Assembly (NCBI GenBank): GCA_028292765.1
Contig: JAQGLR010000309.1
Span: forward strand, 1-40,604
Direction of reading: 5' to 3'
Source of the DNA: Massilia sp.
GTDB lineage: Bacteria > Pseudomonadota > Gammaproteobacteria > Burkholderiales > Burkholderiaceae_D
DNA: 40,604 bases
Shown: piece after piece, positions 39,001 through 40,604 of the stretch
Numbering within the stretch: position 1 is the stretch's first letter
Layout: each line of letters opens with the position of its first letter
Made by a program: the position numbers and the translations under genes
Notes under the pieces: model-generated
Seen by the model: only the letters and a program-made list of their open reading frames with translations
What the model was told of the DNA's origin: nothing
Database searches by the model: none

Positions 39001-39074
39001 GCGGGTGTAGCTCAATGGTAGAGCAGAAGCTTCCCAAGCTTACGACGAGGGTTCGATTCCCTTCACCCGCTCCA
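39001..39074 (+). tRNA. tRNA-Gly (anticodon CCC), CCA encoded
   Basis: GCGGGTG/CACCCGC acceptor, GGTTCGATTCC T-loop, TTCCCAA anticodon loop, terminal TCCA. Confidence 0.95.
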
Positions 39075-39116
39075 GTTGCCCAGCAACTGTGCCTGTTCTT
39101 CTTCCGTATTCCCCAA

Positions 39117-39413
39117 TTACCGTTCCGCCTGGCGCCGCTTCGGCACCGCACTCACGACCATGCCCATCGGCCGCAAGAGCTTTTCCGCGGTGGCGAGCGT
39201 CGGACTCGATTCTTCCCGCTCGATATCCTGCAAGGTCCGTGCCGATACCCCGCACAACTTCGCATACTCGGCGATGGTCAGGCGCAGTGCGGTACGGATT
39301 TTGCGGACGACCGCCGGTATCGGCAGCCAAGGATCAGCCGCCAGTTCGTCCACCAGTGTGCGGTGTGCTTCTAGCGCCTCGGCGGGCGTCAAGGGTTTGA
39401 AGCGTTTATCCAT
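39117..39413 (-). CDS. XRE/HipB-like helix-turn-helix regulator
   Basis: IRTALRLTIAEYAKLCGVSARTLQDIEREESSPTLATAEKLLRPMG: HTH-3 pattern. Confidence 0.82.
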   Translation of the reverse strand: MDKRFKPLTPAEALEAHRTLVDELAADPWLPIPAVVRKIRTALRLTIAEYAKLCGVSARTLQDIEREESSPTLATAEKLLRPMGMVVSAVPKRRQAER

Positions 39414-39515
39414 CTAGAGCGTCCATATGCACAGGATAGTATCGGTAATGCCAAGTAAAATACCGGCAATGATGATAGAAGAACGTGCGAATAGATGTTC
39501 CAGATCTAAAGAGCC

Positions 39516-39806
39516 CTAAAACGGCAACAGTTCGTCTTTCCCCGGTGGCGGCACGGCCAGGTCGATCTCGCGCAGCGCCAGCGTCTCCAGTTGCAGCAAT
39601 GCGAGCAACCGTCCGGTCTGGAACGGGGCCCAGGCCCGGAAGCCGTTCGGCTCGATCGACACGAGCATCACCGGGCGGGCAGGGAAGTGCGTTGACACTT
39701 TCTTCCAGAGCGGCTCGGCAGCACCCTTCAAGGTATAGCGCGGGTCGACGATCGCGACGAGGACGGGCGATCCATGCGGCGCGAATTCCGTAATCTGCAC
39801 CCGCAT
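39516..39806 (-). CDS. Hypothetical protein (96 aa) coupled to the S24 repressor
   Basis: MRVQITEFAPHGSPVLVAIVDPRYTLKGAAEPLWKK...; start overlaps the S24 stop (TGATG). Confidence 0.65.
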   Translation of the reverse strand: MRVQITEFAPHGSPVLVAIVDPRYTLKGAAEPLWKKVSTHFPARPVMLVSIEPNGFRAWAPFQTGRLLALLQLETLALREIDLAVPPPGKDELLPF

Positions 39807-40528
39807 CAAATCCGGTCGCTTTCCTTGCGCACGACACGGCCAATGATGAGGCAGCCGTCACCCTCGCAGGCGCGGCGGTAATAGCTACGCTGGTCCGGGT
39901 TGTCGGAGGCCAGCCACCAGCGGCCGCCGTCTTTCTGCATCCGCTTGACGACCGGTTCGCCATTGAAGTTTACGGCGAACACTTCGCCGACCACCGGCTT
40001 CCTGTCGGCGGTATTGATCACGACAATATCGTCCTCGTACAGCGTCGGCTCCATGCTCTGGCCCTTGATGAGGATCGCGATGAGATTGGCTGGGTTGAGC
40101 CCCTTGCGTTCGATCCAGTCGCGACGCATGCCGACGGTGCCGCCGTCGTGATGCTCGGGCTCGGTCTGGAAGCCGGTGACGCCGGCGGAAAGGCGCAGCT
40201 TCACCATGGGCACCTGGACGAAAGCCTCGTCATTGGCGTCAAGAATCTCGACGCGCATCGCGCCCGGGATCAGGGCCTCGGGGTTCGATCCCTGCAGGCC
40301 GGCGATGATCGCCGGCGGCAGGCTTTTACCGGTGACCTTGGCGATGGCAAGCAATTGCTGGAGGTTCGGGCTGTGCTTTTCGGTCTCCCAATGCGAGATG
40401 TTCGCCTTGGTATGGCCGCGCGCCGTCCCCAGCGCGAACGCCAGTTTCGTCCCGAGCGCTTCCCCCGATAACCCGGCATCTTTCCTGGCCTCTCTCAGCC
40501 AGTTGGCAATCATTGTCTTGAGTTCCAT
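39806..40528 (-). CDS. CI/LexA-like XRE-S24 self-cleaving repressor
   Basis: N-terminal HTH (ALGTARGHTKANISHWETEKHSPNLQQLLAIAKVTG), cleavage-type LSAG, catalytic GQSMEPTL Ser and VVKRM Lys. Confidence 0.92.
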   Translation of the reverse strand: MELKTMIANWLREARKDAGLSGEALGTKLAFALGTARGHTKANISHWETEKHSPNLQQLLAIAKVTGKSLPPAIIAGLQGSNPEALIPGAMRVEILDANDEAFVQVPMVKLRLSAGVTGFQTEPEHHDGGTVGMRRDWIERKGLNPANLIAILIKGQSMEPTLYEDDIVVINTADRKPVVGEVFAVNFNGEPVVKRMQKDGGRWWLASDNPDQRSYYRRACEGDGCLIIGRVVRKESDRI

Positions 40529-40537
40529 GGCGCAAGT

Positions 40538-40602
40538 GTATAGGAAGCGGCACGCGGTTGTATAGAAAAACTTGACCGTAAAGTATAGAATACCTATACT
40601 TT
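40538..40602. promoter_or_regulatory. Operator region with repeated GTATAG half-sites and a rightward sigma70-like promoter
   Basis: GTATAG at 40538, 40560 and 40583; perfect IR AAAGTATAG-AATAC-CTATACTTT (40580-40602); TTGACC (40572-40577)-17 bp-TATACT (40595-40600). Confidence 0.7.
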
Positions 40603-40604
40603 GT

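Noticed and set aside
39406-39963. 185-aa minus-strand ORF overlapping the hypothetical/S24 genes
   Set aside because: Out of frame with the recognised S24 gene and its coupled partner; no supporting RBS or domain.

Overview
The window is GC-rich and gene-dense. Gene content and protein style suggest a betaproteobacterium of the Oxalobacteraceae, probably Massilia-like; this is inference. Most of it is housekeeping: lptD-surA-pdxA-rsmA, hrcA/fur, bamE-dapB, leuS-lptE-holA, proA, hemJ-like, an rlmL-like methyltransferase and a Bcr/CflA MFS gene. Accessory or less ordinary parts are: (i) the 3' end of a group II intron (RT/maturase-HNH plus domain V/VI) just upstream of lptD; (ii) a tandem pair of two-repeat lipoproteins; (iii) a small secreted peptide whose RBS is complementary to an upstream anti-RBS; (iv) a signalling cluster of HDOD-GAF-histidine kinase, REC-PAS-GGDEF-EAL and a 13-repeat Sel1 protein; (v) a radical-SAM DNA-repair gene overlapping a DUF4130-UdgX fusion, preceded by a near-consensus SOS/LexA box; (vi) an orphan FlgP-like/FlgT pair; (vii) tRNA-Gly(CCC) followed by an HTH gene and an S24 self-cleaving repressor with a switch-like operator/promoter at the right edge. 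Several short intergenic palindromic elements, some overlapping stop codons, are also present. The strongest candidates for something under-described are the SOS-boxed radical SAM/UdgX operon (32.8-35.5 kb) and the S24 repressor switch (39.5-40.6 kb). All calls were made by reading the sequence; no database search was run.
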